Source of the DNA: Microbacterium galbinum
GTDB taxonomy: Bacteria; Actinomycetota; Actinomycetes; Actinomycetales; Microbacteriaceae
Length of the DNA stretch: 64,000 bases
Direction: 5' to 3'
NCBI RefSeq assembly: GCF_023091225.1
Contig: NZ_JAHWXM010000001.1
Coordinates: forward strand, 310,001 to 374,000
The notes beneath the pieces were generated by a model. The model ran no database searches and was not told the origin of the DNA. It was given only the letters and a program-made list of their open reading frames with translations. The position numbers and the translations under genes were made by a program. Position 1 is the first letter of the stretch, and the number at the start of each line of letters is the position of its first letter. Below, piece after piece: positions 44,287 to 54,088 of the stretch.

Positions 44287-45228
44287 ATGCCCTTCTCCGG
44301 TGAGATCCACGAACGAGTCGCGAACGCTCCGGCGGTGCCGCCCGGACTTCCGCTGGTCATGCTGCTGACCGGCTTCACCGATGCGGGCAACGCCGTCTCC
44401 GGACTCATCGAGCACCTCCGCGAGACCGCCGACCCGCAGCCCGTCGTGGTGTTCGACAACGACGTGCTGCTCGACTACCGCGCCCGCCGTCCGGTGATCT
44501 CGTTCGATCAGGATCACCTGACGCAGTTCCGCCCCGCCAAGCTCGAGCTCTCCCTCGCGACCGACGCCCTCGGGCAGCCGTTCCTGCTGCTCGCCGGATA
44601 CGAGCCCGACTTCGCGTGGAACGCCTTCGCCCGCACGGTGCTCGACCTCGCCACAGAGTTCGAGGTCTCCGGACTGAACTGGGTGCACTCGATCGCGATG
44701 CCGGTGCCGCACACGCGCCCGATCGGAACCACCGTCAGCGGCAACCGTCGCGACCTCAGCGTCGTGCACTCGGTGTGGCGCCCGCGCACCCAGGTGCCGG
44801 CGACGGCCGGCCACCTCCTGGAGTTCCGTTTCGCGGAGCGCGGCGATCGCGCCGTCGGGTTCGTGCTGCTCGTGCCGCACTACCTCGCCGAGACCGAGAA
44901 CCCGAACGCCGTGATCGCGGCGGCCGAGAAGCTCATGGCGTCGACCGGGCTCGTGCTCATGCTCGACGAGATCCAGGAACGCCGCGAGGACTACCTCGCC
45001 AAGATCGACGAGCAGGTGATCGGCAACGAGGAACTGCAGCAGATGGTGCACAACCTCGAGCGTCGCTACGACGCCTACATGGCCGGCCGCAACCCCGAGG
45101 ACGGCAGCTACGACGAGGGCGGCTTCAACGAGCGCGACCTCCCCAGCGCCGACGAGCTCGCCGCCGAACTCGAGCGCTACCTCGCCTCTCGGCCGTCGGG
45201 AGACGACGACAAGTCGGGGCGCGGGTGA
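44287..45228 (+). CDS. PAC2 family protein (proteasome assembly chaperone-like)
   Basis: 313 residues. PAC2 fold with MLLTGFTDAGNAVSGLIEHL near the N-terminus and VVFDNDVLLDYRARRPVI; the C-terminal 100 residues are acidic and helical. Related proteins in eukaryotes and archaea assist proteasome assembly; the actinobacterial role is unknown. TAGCAT (44275-44280) lies 6 bases before the ATG, so the mRNA is probably leaderless; an apparent GGAGGA between them is too close to act as a ribosome site. Confidence 0.87.
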   Translation: MPFSGEIHERVANAPAVPPGLPLVMLLTGFTDAGNAVSGLIEHLRETADPQPVVVFDNDVLLDYRARRPVISFDQDHLTQFRPAKLELSLATDALGQPFLLLAGYEPDFAWNAFARTVLDLATEFEVSGLNWVHSIAMPVPHTRPIGTTVSGNRRDLSVVHSVWRPRTQVPATAGHLLEFRFAERGDRAVGFVLLVPHYLAETENPNAVIAAAEKLMASTGLVLMLDEIQERREDYLAKIDEQVIGNEELQQMVHNLERRYDAYMAGRNPEDGSYDEGGFNERDLPSADELAAELERYLASRPSGDDDKSGRG

Positions 45229-45329
45229 CGTTCGACGCGACGATCTCGGCGCGAATGCACCCGCATCCTTCTGCGTGTGCGATACTGGGTGTCTGACCCG
45301 TTGTCAATCGTTCCTTCCGGGGAGCGGAC

Positions 45330-45358
45330 TTGACAAGGGTCTTACTAGTGTCCGAAAT
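45330..45358 (+). promoter_or_regulatory. Candidate promoter of sigA
   Basis: A perfect TTGACA (45330-45335) is followed after 17 bases by CGAAAT (45353-45358). This gives a short leader of about 30 bases before the GTG at 45397. The -10 is weak, so the call rests mainly on the -35. Confidence 0.45.
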
Positions 45359-45396
45359 GTCCCGGAGGGGCTCTGCCGCTCCGTGAAAGGCGAAAC

Positions 45397-46640
<1,244 letters not shown>

Positions 46641-46641
<1 letters not shown>

Positions 46642-47333
46642 TGCAGGCGAACGAGGGCAAGGCGCTCGAGACCAGCGTCGACGGGAAGACGTTCGCGCGC
46701 ATTCCGCTGCGCACGCGCGTCGTGATGCCGGACGACGACATCGACCAGGTCATCACGGAGTACGCGGCGTCCGCCGTGCAGCCGGGTGATCTGCTCTTCG
46801 TCACCGAGAAGATCGTGGCGATCACGCAGGGGCGCTCGTACCGTCTCGACGAGATCCAGCCGCGCAAGCTCGCACTCTTCCTGTCGAAGTACGTCACCCG
46901 CACCCCCTACGGGATCGGACTCGGCATGCCGGAGACGATGGAGATGGCACTGCGCGAGTGCGGAACCCCGCGCATCCTCTTCGCCGCCGCGGTGTCCGCA
47001 GTGACGAAGGCGTTCGGCCGACGCGGTGACTTCTACCGCATCGCCGGCGACAAGGCGCGCGCGATCGACGGCCCCACCAAGCACACGATCCCGCCCTACA
47101 ACCAGGCGGTCGTGCTCGGGCCGAAGAACCCGCGAGAGGTCGCTGCACGCCTCAAGACGCTGCTGGGCGGCACGGCGGAGGTCGCCGTCGTCGACATCAA
47201 CGACATCGGCGGGAACATCCTCGGATCGACCCTCGACAAGGACGGCGAACGTCGGCTCGTCAAGATCCTCGGCGACAACCCGCTCGGCCAGGGCCTGGAG
47301 TCCACTCCGTTGGGCATCGTCCGCGAGATCTGA
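46641..47333 (+). CDS. CofE-like (F420-0:gamma-glutamyl ligase family) protein
   Basis: 230 residues. The fold begins FARIPLRTRVVMPDDDI and continues with PGDLLFVTEKIVAITQGR and VVDINDIGGNILGSTLD, matching the CofE ligase family in general shape. True CofE attaches glutamate to coenzyme F420; whether this protein does is doubtful, because it stands alone and is translationally coupled to sigA. A strong terminator follows. Confidence 0.75.
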
Positions 47334-47354
47334 CCGGTCGCGAGAACGACACGG

Positions 47355-47390
47355 AAAGGGCCCCGGATGCTTCGGCATCCGGGGCCCTTT
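47355..47390. terminator. Terminator with TTCG tetraloop after the CofE-like gene
   Basis: Perfect 16-bp stem (47355-47370 with 47375-47390) and a TTCG loop, A-run before and T-run after, so it works for both this gene and the convergent ATP-grasp gene. Confidence 0.92.
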
Positions 47391-47400
47391 CGTCTGCGTC

Positions 47401-48417
47401 TCAGAAGCCGATGACCTCGCGGTAGCGCGGCTTGTGTCCGGTGCGGATGCCGGTGACGCTCGGCTTGTTCTCGTACACGCCGGCACCCCAGTTGCCCTCG
47501 ACGAGCACGGGGCCGTCGGGGGAGACGACGATGTCCCAGCCCACGTACTGCACCTGCGGGACGACGCGCGCGACCTGATCGATGAAGGCGCGCACCTCGT
47601 CCATGTAGGGGAGCTGGAAGTCGGCGATCCGGAAGCCCGAGTCGGGGTGCGTCTCGTGCACATGGCCGTGCGAGTCGTAGCCGGCGCCCACGGCGTGGCC
47701 GTTCTCGTCGAGCATCGTGTAGAAGCCGCCGAAGGTCATCTGGTCGCTGACCGCCCCGCGGCCGAACTTCTGCGCCATCGCTAGGATGTGCGCCTTCTCG
47801 CCGTCGAAGAACGCCGTGATCCGCGTGGTGTTGACGGTGCCGGGGCAGACCGCGGCGAGGGCGTCGTGCTGACGGATGACCTCTTCGATGAGGAGTTCGC
47901 CCCTGTTGAGGAGTCCGCGGTGGAACTCGTCCCAGTCCTCGATGTCGGCCGCGTGGTATCGGTGCACACCGGTGCCGGCCTGGCCGACCGGCTCCTTGGT
48001 GACGATCGTGCCGAGACGCTGCGTGAGTTCGCGCACGGCGTCGGCGTTGCCCTCCTCGACCACCAGCCACTCCCGGTGCAGGTGGGCGGAGAAGTGCTTG
48101 TCGAACTCGACCTTGTCCTGGAAGATCCATCGGAAGTCCGGGTGGTCGTAGCGCTGCGAGAGCTGGTTGGAGACGGGGTGGGTCATGTACGTCTCGCGCT
48201 CCGCGCGGGTCAGCATCGCGAAGTCGTAGTCGATGTAGTCCTGGAACCCGACGTTGTGCCGTGCTGCCGACCAGAGCATGTCGACGACGATCGCGGGCAC
48301 GGCCTTGTGGTGCTGCTCCGACGCCTCTTTCGCGCGTTCGACGACCGATCCGACGTCGATGCGTCGTGCGCGTCCGATCAGGTAGCGGATGCGGGGCGCG
48401 AGGGAAAGACGTGACAT
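47401..48417 (-). CDS. ATP-grasp ligase of unknown substrate
   Basis: 338 residues, ATP-grasp of the YheC/sugar-transfer-associated type. Visible parts: IVTKEPVGQAGTGVHRY (ATP-binding loop), LLIEEVIRQHDALAAV, and the metal site in VLVEGNWGAGVYENKP. The N-terminal 70 residues are helical. It should join a carboxylate to an amine or similar; the substrate is unknown. ATG 48417 is preceded by CGGAG. It is divergent from the alanine-racemase-like pair across an 84-base gap, which hints at a shared cell-wall amino-acid role. Confidence 0.8.
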   Translation of the reverse strand: MSRLSLAPRIRYLIGRARRIDVGSVVERAKEASEQHHKAVPAIVVDMLWSAARHNVGFQDYIDYDFAMLTRAERETYMTHPVSNQLSQRYDHPDFRWIFQDKVEFDKHFSAHLHREWLVVEEGNADAVRELTQRLGTIVTKEPVGQAGTGVHRYHAADIEDWDEFHRGLLNRGELLIEEVIRQHDALAAVCPGTVNTTRITAFFDGEKAHILAMAQKFGRGAVSDQMTFGGFYTMLDENGHAVGAGYDSHGHVHETHPDSGFRIADFQLPYMDEVRAFIDQVARVVPQVQYVGWDIVVSPDGPVLVEGNWGAGVYENKPSVTGIRTGHKPRYREVIGF

Positions 48418-48501
48418 GTGACTCCGAAGGTGAGAGGGGGTTCTCCCCAGTCTACGGTGGGCACCGATCGTCTCCTGGGAGACACCGATAGGCTGGAAAC
48501 C

Positions 48502-49206
48502 GTGCGTGAGACGACTTCGAGTGCCCGGCCGCGGGCGATGATCTCCCGCTCCGCTCTGGCCTCCGGCGCTGCCGCCGCGCTCCACGCGGGCGGGCACGTC
48601 GCCGACCTGCGACGCGATGCCTGGGGGCACGGCGTGCTGGCGGTCGCGCACGCGGTGACGGCGGTCGGCGCCGAGCGCGTGCTCGTCGATTCGCCGGGCG
48701 TGCTCGAGGCGCTCGCTCTCGAGGGAATCGCGGCGACGCTCGACGGCGAGGCCGATATCGACTCGACACTGCTCTACGGCCTTCCCGATCGCGACGGCGT
48801 GATGCCGGTGCGCGCGGTGATGCGCCTGCACGGTCTCGTGCTCTCGACCAAGCGCCTGCGGGCAGGCGATGCGGTGTCGTACGGCTACACGTTCCGGGCC
48901 GAGAGCGACACCACGGTGGCGCTGATCACGGGCGGCTACGCCCAGGGGATCATGCGGGCGCTCGGCAACCGCGCGTCCGTCGAGATCGACGGACGCGAAC
49001 GACCGATCGTCGGGCGTGTCGCGATGGATGTCTGCGTGGTCGACCTCGGCGGGGCGGATGCCGCGGTCGGAACCGAGGCGACCTACTTCGGCGGCACGGG
49101 TCCCGCTGCCCCCGGACTGGCGCGATGGGCGGAGGTCACCGGGCTCACGATGCCCGAGCTGATCACCGTCGCCGGCATCCACGCGGATCGGGGGTGGGAG
49201 GCGTGA
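48502..49206 (+). CDS. Alanine racemase C-terminal domain protein with collapsed barrel
   Basis: 234 residues. Only a vestige of the alanine racemase barrel remains (residues 20-95), and the PLP lysine position is arginine (LRRDAWGHG at 36-44, compared with VKANAYGHG). The C-terminal domain (105-235) is intact: catalytic tyrosine Y127 in VSYGYTFRA and the M-D of GRVAMD at 171-176. So it cannot bind PLP alone but can supply the partner tyrosine. It overlaps the next gene by GTGA. TAGGCT (48489-48494) lies 7 bases before the GTG. Confidence 0.85.
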   Translation: MRETTSSARPRAMISRSALASGAAAALHAGGHVADLRRDAWGHGVLAVAHAVTAVGAERVLVDSPGVLEALALEGIAATLDGEADIDSTLLYGLPDRDGVMPVRAVMRLHGLVLSTKRLRAGDAVSYGYTFRAESDTTVALITGGYAQGIMRALGNRASVEIDGRERPIVGRVAMDVCVVDLGGADAAVGTEATYFGGTGPAAPGLARWAEVTGLTMPELITVAGIHADRGWEA

Positions 49207-50240
49207 CGCGTCCCGAACTGCGGCTCGACGGAAACGTTCTGCGCGCCAACATCGCGGCGGTGCAGCGGCGCATCGCGCCGTCCGAGCTCATGATCGTCGT
49301 GAAGGACGACGCGTACGGCCATGGGCTGCCCTGGGCGGTCGAGACGGCGATCGAGTCCGGCGTGACCTGGATCGGCAGCTTCGACGTGCGCAGCGCCATC
49401 GATGTGCGGCGGGTCGCGGGCGGCGGCGCGCGTATCTTCGCCTGGGTCACGTCCACCGACGCGGAGATCGACGAGGCGCTGCTGCACGATGTCGATCTGG
49501 GCATCGGCACGGCGGACTACCTCGACCGGGTGATCGCCCGGGCGACGGCGATCGAGGTGCGTGCGCGCGTGCACCTCAAGATCGACAGCGGGCTGCATCG
49601 CAACGGCATCCTGCCGGAGGACTGGGCGGATGCCGTCGCCACCGCGCGGGCGGCCGAGGCGGCAGGCGTGCTGGAACTCGTCGGCATCTGGAGCCACATC
49701 GCCGAAGCGAGCGATGCCGAGGACGACGAGGCTCAGGCGGTCTTCCTCGAGGCCGTGCGGCAGGTGGGCGACACCGGTGCCGCTCCGACCTTCCTCCATC
49801 TGACGGCGTCTGCGGCCTCGTGGTGGCGGCCCGAACTGCGCGGCACGCTGTCGCGCATCGGCGCGTTCTGCTACGGGGTCCGCTCGGCCGACGGCCCCGA
49901 GCTCGACGGCATCCGTCCGGTCGCGACGCTGACCGCCTCGGTGGTCGACGTCGTCGACGGCGATGCGGTCGTCGCGATCGGGAGCTTCGACGGCATCCCC
50001 TCGACGCTCGCGGGGGTCGCCGTCGGCACACCGCAGGGGGCGCGGGAGCTGCGCCGCATCGATCACACCCGGAGCGTCGTCGCCGGGTGGCCGGGCGCTG
50101 CGGTGGGCGACGTCGTGCGCGTCTTCGGAGCGGGCGAGTGGGGGGAGTCGTCCGCGACGACTCTCGCCGAGCGGATCGACACCGTGGGCGAGGAGATCCT
50201 CACCCGGCTGACCGCGCGCGTGCGCCGCGTCGTCGTCTGA
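49203..50240 (+). CDS. Alanine racemase-like protein lacking the catalytic tyrosine
   Basis: 345 residues. A complete PLP barrel: PLP lysine K34 in VVKDDAYGHG, then VHLKIDSGLHRNGI, HLTASAAS and the arginine in SRIGAFCYGVR. In the C-terminal domain the tyrosine loop SYGxTF of the family is missing (VVDGDAVVAIGSFDGIPS instead), while the end EILTRLTARVRRVVV is normal. It is therefore complementary to the upstream gene. Substrate may be alanine or another amino acid of the cell wall. GTG 49203 overlaps the upstream stop. Confidence 0.88.
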   Translation: MTRPELRLDGNVLRANIAAVQRRIAPSELMIVVKDDAYGHGLPWAVETAIESGVTWIGSFDVRSAIDVRRVAGGGARIFAWVTSTDAEIDEALLHDVDLGIGTADYLDRVIARATAIEVRARVHLKIDSGLHRNGILPEDWADAVATARAAEAAGVLELVGIWSHIAEASDAEDDEAQAVFLEAVRQVGDTGAAPTFLHLTASAASWWRPELRGTLSRIGAFCYGVRSADGPELDGIRPVATLTASVVDVVDGDAVVAIGSFDGIPSTLAGVAVGTPQGARELRRIDHTRSVVAGWPGAAVGDVVRVFGAGEWGESSATTLAERIDTVGEEILTRLTARVRRVVV

Positions 50241-50272
50241 CGCCGAGACGCGGAACCGCGGGAGGGTATGCA

Positions 50273-50307
50273 GAAGGCCCTCGACGCGTCACCGCGGGAG
50301 GGCCTTC
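50273..50307. terminator. Terminator after the alanine racemase pair
   Basis: GAAGGCCCTC (50273-50282) pairs with GAGGGCCTTC (50298-50307). It is shared with the convergent DUF7455 gene. Confidence 0.8.
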
Positions 50308-50319
50308 GTGGAGTCGGGG

Positions 50320-50538
50320 TCAGACGGCCTCGACGAGACGCGCGGTCTCATCGTGCCAGCTCGTTGCGATGGCGCGGAGCTTCTCTTCGTACTTGCGTCC
50401 GTGGTGGGCGCAGAACAGGAGCTCGGAGCCGTTGACCTCGGCTGCGATGTAGGCCTGCGCGCCGCACGAGTCGCAGCGGTCTGCTGCGGTCAGGCGGAAC
50501 TCGACCACGGAGGTCTCACGTTCGGTCGTTGCGTTCAT
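50320..50538 (-). CDS. DUF7455 zinc-binding small protein
   Basis: 72 residues with CDSCGAQAYIAAEVNG and LLFCAHHGRKYEEKL: cysteines and histidines spaced as in a small zinc knuckle. It is a conserved actinobacterial family of unknown role. ATG 50538 lies downstream of a GAGGCACCG ribosome site. Convergent with the racemase gene and divergent from parE. Confidence 0.85.
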   Translation of the reverse strand: MNATTERETSVVEFRLTAADRCDSCGAQAYIAAEVNGSELLFCAHHGRKYEEKLRAIATSWHDETARLVEAV

Positions 50539-50717
50539 CTCGGTGCCTCCTCGATTCGGGTTCGCTGGGGAGCGTGCTCAATACAACCACGGAGTGGGTG
50601 GGAGCATGCCCGGATCACGGCGTGTTTCGCTCACCGCGTACGCGCGCGGCACGCGGTGGGCCGGTCCGGGGAGTGTCGGCGGGCCGTGCGGGGTATTCGA
50701 ACATAGAATCGGAGATT

Positions 50718-52796
50718 GTGACCGCCGAGTATTCCGCCCATCATCTCCAGGTGCTCGAAGGCCTCGAGGCTGTCCGCAAGCGTCCCGGTATGTACATCGG
50801 CTCGAACGGATCGCCCGGGCTCATGCACTGCCTCTGGGAGATCATCGACAACGCCGTCGACGAAGCCGTCGCCGGCAACGGCGCGAAGATCGATGTCATC
50901 CTGCATCCGGACGGCAGCGTCGAGGTGCACGACAACGGCCGCGGCATCCCGGTCGATGTCGAGCCGCGCACCGGTCTGACCGGTGTCGAAGTCGTCTTCA
51001 CCAAGCTGCACGCCGGTGGCAAGTTCGGCGGAGGGTCGTACGCGGCCTCCGGCGGTCTGCACGGTGTCGGAGCTTCCGTCGTGAACGCGCTCTCCGAGCG
51101 TCTCGACGTCGAAGTCGATCGCGGCGGCAAGACCTACGCGATGTCGTTCCACCGCGGCGAACCGGGCCTCTTCGACGACCGCGACGGCAAGCGACCGGAC
51201 GCGGCCTTCACCCCGTTCGAGCAGAAGAGCGAGCTGCGGGTCGTCGGCAAGGCTCCGCGAGGCGTCACGGGCACGCGTATCCGCTATTGGGCCGACCGTC
51301 AGATCTTCACGAAGGACGCCGCCTTCCAGCTCGGCGACCTCGAGACGCGCGCTCGGCAGACCGCGTTCCTCGTGCCGGGGCTCGAGATCGTCGTGCGCGA
51401 CGAGCGCGCGGAGGAGAACGTCGAGACGAGCTACCACTACGAGGGCGGCATCTCGGAGTTCGTCGACTACCTCGCCAGCGACCCGCCCGTGACCGACACC
51501 TGGCGCGTGCAGGGCGAGGGGACGTTCAAGGAGACGGTTCCCGTGCTGCAGGCCGACGGCCACATGGTGGCGACCGAGGTCGAGCGCGTGTGCAAGGTCG
51601 ACATCGCGATGCGGTGGGGGACGGGTTACGAGACCACGACCCGGTCGTTCGTCAACATCATCGCGACGCCCAAGGGCGGTACGCACCAGCAGGGCTTCGA
51701 TCAGGAGCTGCTGAAGGTGCTGCGCGCACAGGTGGAGCAGAACGCCCGTCGCCTCAAGGTCGGCAACGACAAGCTCGAGAAGGACGACGTGCTCGCCGGT
51801 CTCACGGCCGTGCTCACGGTCAACGTGCCCGAACCGCAGTTCGAGGGGCAGACCAAGGAGGTGCTCGGCACGCCCGCCGTGCGCCAGATCGTGGCCCAGG
51901 TGATCCGCAAGGATCTCGCGGCTCGTTTCAGCTCCACGAAGCGCGACGACAAGAGTCAGGCGACGCAGCTGCTCGACAAGATCGTCGCCGAGATGAAGGC
52001 CCGCGTCTCGGCGCGCGCCCACAAGGAGACGCAGCGTCGGAAGAACGCTCTCGAGTCGTCGACGCTGCCGACCAAGCTCGTCGATTGCCGTACGAACGAG
52101 GTCGAGCGCAGCGAACTCTTCATCGTCGAGGGCGACTCGGCCCTGGGGACGGCGAAGAACGCGCGCAACAGCGAGTTCCAGGCGCTGCTCCCCATCCGCG
52201 GCAAGATCCTCAATGTGCAGAAGGCGTCGATCGGCGACATGCTGTCGAACGCGGAGTGCGCATCGATCATCCAGGTGATCGGTGCCGGCTCGGGGCGCAG
52301 CTTCGACATCGACGCCGCGAGGTACGGCAAGGTGATCCTGATGAGCGATGCCGACGTCGACGGCGCCCACATCCGCACCCTGCTGCTCACCCTCTTCTTC
52401 CGCTACATGCGGCCGCTCATCGAGCACGGGCGTGTGTTCGCCGCAGTGCCGCCGCTGCACCGTGTCGTGGTCATGAACCCGGGCTCCAAGCCGAACGAGA
52501 CGATCTACACGTACAGCGAGCAGGAGATGCACGCGTTGCTGGCCAAGCTCCGCAAGGCCGGCAAGCGCTGGCAGGAGCCGATCCAGCGGTACAAGGGTCT
52601 CGGCGAGATGGATGCCGAGCAGCTGGCGAACACCACGATGGACCGCTCGGGGCGGCTGCTCCGACGCGTCCGCATGGAGGATGCCGAAGCCGCCGGTCGT
52701 GTCTTCGAACTGTTGATGGGTAACGAGGTCGCTCCGCGTCGCGAGTTCATCATCGACTCCTCCGACCGTCTGTCGCGCGAGGCGATCGACGCCTAG
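50718..52796 (+). CDS. parE: Topoisomerase IV subunit B (GyrB-like ATPase)
   Basis: 692 residues. GHKL ATPase: EIIDNAVDEAVAGNG, DNGRGIPVD and GGLHGVGASVVNALS; transducer with the conserved lysine in GTHQQGFDQEL; TOPRIM with IVEGDSALGTAKNA and SDADVDGAHI. The protein partners ParC to decatenate chromosomes. ParE rather than GyrB because gyrB normally sits near dnaA and parC is close by here. GTG 50718 follows GGAGATT. Its last 66 bases are duplicated at 53170-53235. Confidence 0.92.
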   Translation: MTAEYSAHHLQVLEGLEAVRKRPGMYIGSNGSPGLMHCLWEIIDNAVDEAVAGNGAKIDVILHPDGSVEVHDNGRGIPVDVEPRTGLTGVEVVFTKLHAGGKFGGGSYAASGGLHGVGASVVNALSERLDVEVDRGGKTYAMSFHRGEPGLFDDRDGKRPDAAFTPFEQKSELRVVGKAPRGVTGTRIRYWADRQIFTKDAAFQLGDLETRARQTAFLVPGLEIVVRDERAEENVETSYHYEGGISEFVDYLASDPPVTDTWRVQGEGTFKETVPVLQADGHMVATEVERVCKVDIAMRWGTGYETTTRSFVNIIATPKGGTHQQGFDQELLKVLRAQVEQNARRLKVGNDKLEKDDVLAGLTAVLTVNVPEPQFEGQTKEVLGTPAVRQIVAQVIRKDLAARFSSTKRDDKSQATQLLDKIVAEMKARVSARAHKETQRRKNALESSTLPTKLVDCRTNEVERSELFIVEGDSALGTAKNARNSEFQALLPIRGKILNVQKASIGDMLSNAECASIIQVIGAGSGRSFDIDAARYGKVILMSDADVDGAHIRTLLLTLFFRYMRPLIEHGRVFAAVPPLHRVVVMNPGSKPNETIYTYSEQEMHALLAKLRKAGKRWQEPIQRYKGLGEMDAEQLANTTMDRSGRLLRRVRMEDAEAAGRVFELLMGNEVAPRREFIIDSSDRLSREAIDA

Positions 52797-52818
52797 GTCG
52801 CGTTTCCGCGAACAAGGC

Positions 52819-53055
52819 TCATCGAGAGGGGCCGACCTCGTCCGTTCGATCTGCGTCCGCGCGGAACACGACGCGAGCGATCAATGCGGCACCACCGAGG
52901 AGGCAGAGCAACGCGAGGCCCCAGGCAACGAAGCCGAGCCACGGATTCGGATCGATCCACGCTTGAGCCTCGTCCGTTCCCTTGGCGAGCATCCAGGTGA
53001 GAAAGACTCCGATGAGAACGCTGCCCGCAAGAATGAGTCCGATCTTCTTTCCCAC
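52819..53055 (-). CDS. Small two-helix membrane protein
   Basis: 78 residues: helices at about 5-22 and 38-62, a short extracytoplasmic loop with DEAQAWIDPNPW, and a charged tail. Function unknown. It lies between parE and a copy of the parC end, in the position expected for a gene downstream of parC. The start ATG is preceded by GGTGGG. Confidence 0.65.
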   Translation of the reverse strand: MGKKIGLILAGSVLIGVFLTWMLAKGTDEAQAWIDPNPWLGFVAWGLALLCLLGGAALIARVVFRADADRTDEVGPSR

Positions 53056-53079
53056 CCTCCGAGGCTACCCGAAAGGCCG

Positions 53080-53173
53080 CGCCGCGATGCGATGAGCGCG
53101 GTGGAGATCAGCCCAGCGTGCGTCCGATGCTGCCGATGACGCCGTCCGTCGGCTGACCCGAGGCGTCGCGTCG
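53080..53173. repeat. Copy of the hydrolase/parC 3' end
   Basis: 94 bases matching 54061-54154 at 90 positions. On the minus strand it would encode the ParC C-terminal residues [16 protein letters not shown], then a stop at 53110-53108. It is joined at GTCG to the parE end copy. Confidence 0.95.
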
Positions 53174-53235
53174 CTCCACGTCGCAAGTTCATCATCGACT
53201 CCTCCGACCGTCTGTCGCGCGAGGCGATCGGCGCC
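53170..53235 (+). repeat. Copy of the parE 3' end
   Basis: 66 bases matching the parE end at 52728-52793 at 63 positions. The parE stop codon is not included, and the frame runs on. It directly follows the parC-end copy, sharing the four bases GTCG with it. Confidence 0.95.
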
Positions 53236-53257
53236 GAGATCGTCATAGGGTCGGAGC

Positions 53258-54076
53258 ATGAGCGCTCTCGACCGACGTCTCGACCGGCCCGGAGCCGTGA
53301 TCGCTTTCGCCGATGGCGGGGGAGACGGGCACCCGGTGCTGCTCGTGCACGGTGCCGGGATGGACCACACCATGTTCGACGCGCAGGCGGAGGCTCTCAC
53401 GGCTGCCGGCCTGCGTGTGCTGCGTGCGGACCTCCGCGGGCATGGGGAGTCCTCTCTCGACGAGGGGGCGCGGTTCTCGGCGGACGCGGCTCTCGGCGAC
53501 ATCGCGGCCCTGTTGGCGGAGCGCCGGATCGACCGAGCCGTCATCGTCGGCCATTCGCTCGGCGGCAACCTCGCCCAGACGTACGCGGCCGCCCAGCCCG
53601 ACCGGGTCAGCGGAGTGGTCGTGATGGATGCGAGTTGGAACGCGGGACCGCTGTCGAGTGTCGAACGCCTCGCTCTTCGTCTCGCCGCTCCGATGCTCGC
53701 TCTGGTGCCGTCTCGTCGATTGCCGGGGATGATGGCGCGTGCCTCGGCCGTGTCGGCATCCGCGATCGCGCGCACCGAGGAGACGTTCGCCCGAATGCCG
53801 AAGCCGGTCTTCCTCGACGTCTGGCGCGCGACGGTATCCCTGGTCGCGCCCGAGCCGGCCTATCGCTCGCCGGTGCCCCTCGGATTGATTCGCGGGGCTG
53901 AGGACCGGACGGGCAACATCGCCGCAGCCATGCCGCGATGGGCGGACGCCGAGGGGATCGCCGAGTACGTCATTCCCGACGCCGGACACGTCGTCACCTG
54001 GGATGCGCCGGACGAGACCTCCGCCGCACTCCTGGGTATCCTCGCCGAGGACCGCTTCGTCGCCGCGATGCGATGA
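53258..54076 (+). CDS. Alpha/beta hydrolase
   Basis: 272 residues. Oxyanion part LLVHGAGMDH (about 28-37), nucleophile elbow VGHSLGGNL (serine at about 107), and a catalytic histidine in PDAGHVVTW near 247. Esterase or lactonase type; substrate unknown. TAGGGT (53246-53251) lies 6 bases before the ATG. The last codons and stop lie inside a duplicated segment (54061-54154) shared with the parC side. It is the cargo gene of the parE-parC mosaic. Confidence 0.88.
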   Translation: MSALDRRLDRPGAVIAFADGGGDGHPVLLVHGAGMDHTMFDAQAEALTAAGLRVLRADLRGHGESSLDEGARFSADAALGDIAALLAERRIDRAVIVGHSLGGNLAQTYAAAQPDRVSGVVVMDASWNAGPLSSVERLALRLAAPMLALVPSRRLPGMMARASAVSASAIARTEETFARMPKPVFLDVWRATVSLVAPEPAYRSPVPLGLIRGAEDRTGNIAAAMPRWADAEGIAEYVIPDAGHVVTWDAPDETSAALLGILAEDRFVAAMR

Positions 54077-54088
54077 GCGCGGTGGAGA

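Noticed and set aside
53080..53235. The parC-end and parE-end copies as pseudogenes
   Set aside because: They are only 94 and 66 bases, too short to be remnants of whole second copies; a recombination scar explains both pieces and their order.
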